Shown piece after piece: positions 63,030-64,000 of a DNA stretch of 64,000 nt. Below the pieces are notes generated by a model. The model saw nothing but the letters and a program-made list of their open reading frames with translations, was not told the DNA's origin and did not search any database. The stretch is from the NCBI GenBank assembly GCA_938049335.1, contig CALIYX010000009.1, positions 62,001-126,000 on the forward strand, read 5' to 3'. How positions within the stretch are numbered: position 1 is the first letter of the stretch; every line of letters begins with the position of its first letter. The DNA is from an uncultured Clostridia bacterium (GTDB lineage: Bacteria > Bacillota > Clostridia > Peptostreptococcales > Anaerovoracaceae). The translations under genes were made by a program, and so were the position numbers.

Positions 63030-63045
63030 TTAGTTTTCACTAACC
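63030..63045. promoter_or_regulatory. Palindrome upstream of nifJ
   Basis: TTAGT-TTTC-ACTAA followed by CC, centred near -57 of the predicted promoter. It shares TTAGTNNTCACTAACC with the site before the flavin/heme operon at 44033-44048. The distance suits an activator. Confidence 0.6.
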
Positions 63046-63074
63046 GTGTTTTTTTAAAGATACCTTTTGCCTAG

Positions 63075-63090
63075 ATAGATAAGTATCTAT
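63075..63090. promoter_or_regulatory. Second palindrome in the nifJ/CoA-transferase gap
   Basis: ATAGATA-AG-TATCTAT is a perfect 7-2-7 inverted repeat, about 32 bp beyond the first motif. It lies before the terminator of the CoA-transferase operon and has no T-run, so it may be another regulator site. Confidence 0.4.
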
Positions 63091-63101
63091 ATGCTGAAAT
63101 A

Positions 63102-63143
63102 TAAAAATCGGCACGCTTTAACGGATTGTCAAGTATGCCGATT
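63102..63143 (-). terminator. Terminator after the CoA-transferase operon
   Basis: AATCGGCA (63106-63113) pairs with TGCCGATT (63136-63143), and TTTTTAT follows on the minus strand. It lies about 45 bp past the ctfB stop. Confidence 0.8.
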
Positions 63144-63187
63144 ATTTCAACTAATTCTATATGCTTTGACTATGGCAAAGATTTGCT

Positions 63188-63847
63188 TTACTCTTCTTCC
63201 ATCGCCTTCATATCAGGTGCGAAGATTAGCTTACATCCTGTTGCAGCTTGGATGTCTTCCTTAGTGAAGTCAGGGTGAAGTTCTGTTACTACAAGCCCCT
63301 CTGGTCTAACTTCCATAACACCCATCTCTGTGATGATCATGTCAACAACCTTCTCTGCTGTTAGAGGAAGTGTGCACTGCTCAAGAATCTTGTGGTTACC
63401 CTTCTGAGTGTGTGTCATCGCAATGATAACCTTCTTAGCTCCAACTACAAGGTCCATAGCTCCGCCCATTCCAGCAACCTTCTTGCCAGGAACAATCCAG
63501 TTCGCTAGGTCTCCGTTAGGTGCTACCTGCATAGCGCCAAGAACTGTAGCATCAAGGTGTCCACCACGGATGATACCAAAGCTAGTAGCCGAATCAAAAT
63601 AGCTTACCCACGGAACTACTGTTACATATGTTCCTCCTGAGTCAATGTTATCTACATCTGCATCTGCAATATCATTAATAACTGAGTTAAGTCCTGCAAA
63701 TCCATTTTCTGAGTGAAGTGTTACTGTAACATTTTCTGGTACGAACTGTGGAACCATTGTTGGAAGACCGATACCGAGGTTTACAACATCTCCATCATGA
63801 AGTTCTTTTGCTACTCTCTTAGCAATTCTTGCTTTTATATCTGCCAT
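63188..63847 (-). CDS. ctfB: Acetoacetate/butyrate-type CoA-transferase subunit B
   Basis: A 219-residue subunit of a 3-oxoacid CoA-transferase. GIGLPTMVPQF, then the catalytic Glu in LHSENGFAGL, and GHLDATVLGAMQV are the family signatures. The enzyme moves CoA between acetyl-, acetoacetyl- or butyryl-CoA and an acid, as in butyrate or acetoacetate metabolism. The pair could alternatively serve acetate/acetoacetate uptake. It overlaps the subunit A gene by 13 bp. Confidence 0.93.
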   Translation of the reverse strand: MADIKARIAKRVAKELHDGDVVNLGIGLPTMVPQFVPENVTVTLHSENGFAGLNSVINDIADADVDNIDSGGTYVTVVPWVSYFDSATSFGIIRGGHLDATVLGAMQVAPNGDLANWIVPGKKVAGMGGAMDLVVGAKKVIIAMTHTQKGNHKILEQCTLPLTAEKVVDMIITEMGVMEVRPEGLVVTELHPDFTKEDIQAATGCKLIFAPDMKAMEEE

Positions 63848-64000
63848 TTTGGTTCTCCTTCCACTACATAATCAACCGGAACTCCGGAAGCCTGGAATGT
63901 ATCAGGATCTACTTCTCCGATCTCAACAAGCTTTTCTGTTGCTACGATTACCTTATCTGCAGCTCCTGCCATTATATAGTTGTAGTTCTTAGTTGCCTTG
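63835..64000 (-). CDS. ctfA: CoA-transferase subunit A (5' part beyond the window)
   Basis: Only the C-terminal 54 residues are inside the window; the visible part includes VIVATEKLVEIGEVDPDTF and VPVDYVV, which is the usual end of AtoD/CtfA subunits, followed by the stop TAA at 63837-63835. It overlaps subunit B by 13 bp. The rest lies beyond base 64,000. Confidence 0.88.
   Translation of the reverse strand, partial: KATKNYNYIMAGAADKVIVATEKLVEIGEVDPDTFQASGVPVDYVVEGEPKWQI

Overview
The window reads as a chromosomal segment of a low-to-moderate-GC, strictly anaerobic Gram-positive bacterium of class Clostridia. An Eubacterium/Mogibacterium-like member of the Eubacteriales fits, but this is inference from gene content and not a tested placement. 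Supporting signs are AGGAGG-type ribosome sites, a perfect CIRCE element in front of hrcA-grpE-dnaK-dnaJ, a T-box leader, pyruvate:ferredoxin oxidoreductase, an acetoacetate/butyrate-type CoA-transferase, and no visible respiratory genes. Most genes are on the minus strand. No insertion sequence, phage or CRISPR array is visible.

Layout. 1-2,000: end of a fatty-acid synthesis operon (acpP-accB-accC, accC cut by the left edge). 2,200-14,200: GNAT acetyltransferase, prmA, bioY, the heat-shock operon, glpK, hemW and lepA. This resembles the common Firmicute order lepA-hemW-hrcA-grpE-dnaK-dnaJ-prmA, interrupted by glpK and bioY. 14,250-20,840: a small lipoprotein, a MetY-type sulfhydrylase, a PBP/FtsW pair in which FtsW carries an N-terminal FHA domain, an SDR reductase and purine nucleoside phosphorylase. 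20,980-33,360: M18 aminopeptidase, a small secreted protein, RNase R, a lipase-like hydrolase, a glycerophosphodiesterase, a GPH-type transporter, pfkA and dnaE. 33,449-37,367 (plus strand): a Cys-rich small protein, a NifH-NifD-like fusion and a NifK-like partner. 37,400-39,161: a T-box-controlled trpB2. 39,250-43,940: a tail-anchored HEPN-like protein, a sortase-anchored surface protein, and a flavin/heme electron-transfer operon (ferric-reductase-like membrane protein plus two FMN-binding proteins). 44,086-50,195: tRNA-Ser(CGA), a lipid kinase, pyrimidine nucleoside phosphorylase, deoB, a phosphoesterase, rmuC and a small protein. 50,281-55,941: a tightly overlapped shikimate operon headed by ylmH. 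56,043-59,291 (plus): a PHP phosphoesterase, an NhaC-type antiporter and an FAD oxidoreductase. 59,384-64,000: nifJ and CoA-transferase subunits B and A (A cut by the right edge).

How the parts connect. Biotin links AccB/AccC with the BioY uptake protein; no biotin synthesis gene is seen here. bioY has a BirA-like operator and an RNA hairpin over its ribosome site. Nucleoside salvage (punA, pyrimidine phosphorylase, deoB), glycerol use (glycerophosphodiesterase, glpK) and glycolysis (pfkA) feed pyruvate, which nifJ oxidises to acetyl-CoA and reduced ferredoxin. Reduced ferredoxin could in turn supply the nitrogenase-like system or the extracellular-type flavin module. A nearly identical palindrome precedes both nifJ and the flavin module.

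The best candidate for an undescribed system is the nitrogenase-like locus at 33,374-37,367. It keeps both 4Fe-4S cysteines of NifH and three P-cluster-type cysteines in the fused D domain. It lacks the usual FeMo-cofactor ligands, and the K partner has Asp12 at the place of a P-cluster cysteine, as in dark-operative protochlorophyllide reductase. Its substrate cannot be read from the sequence.
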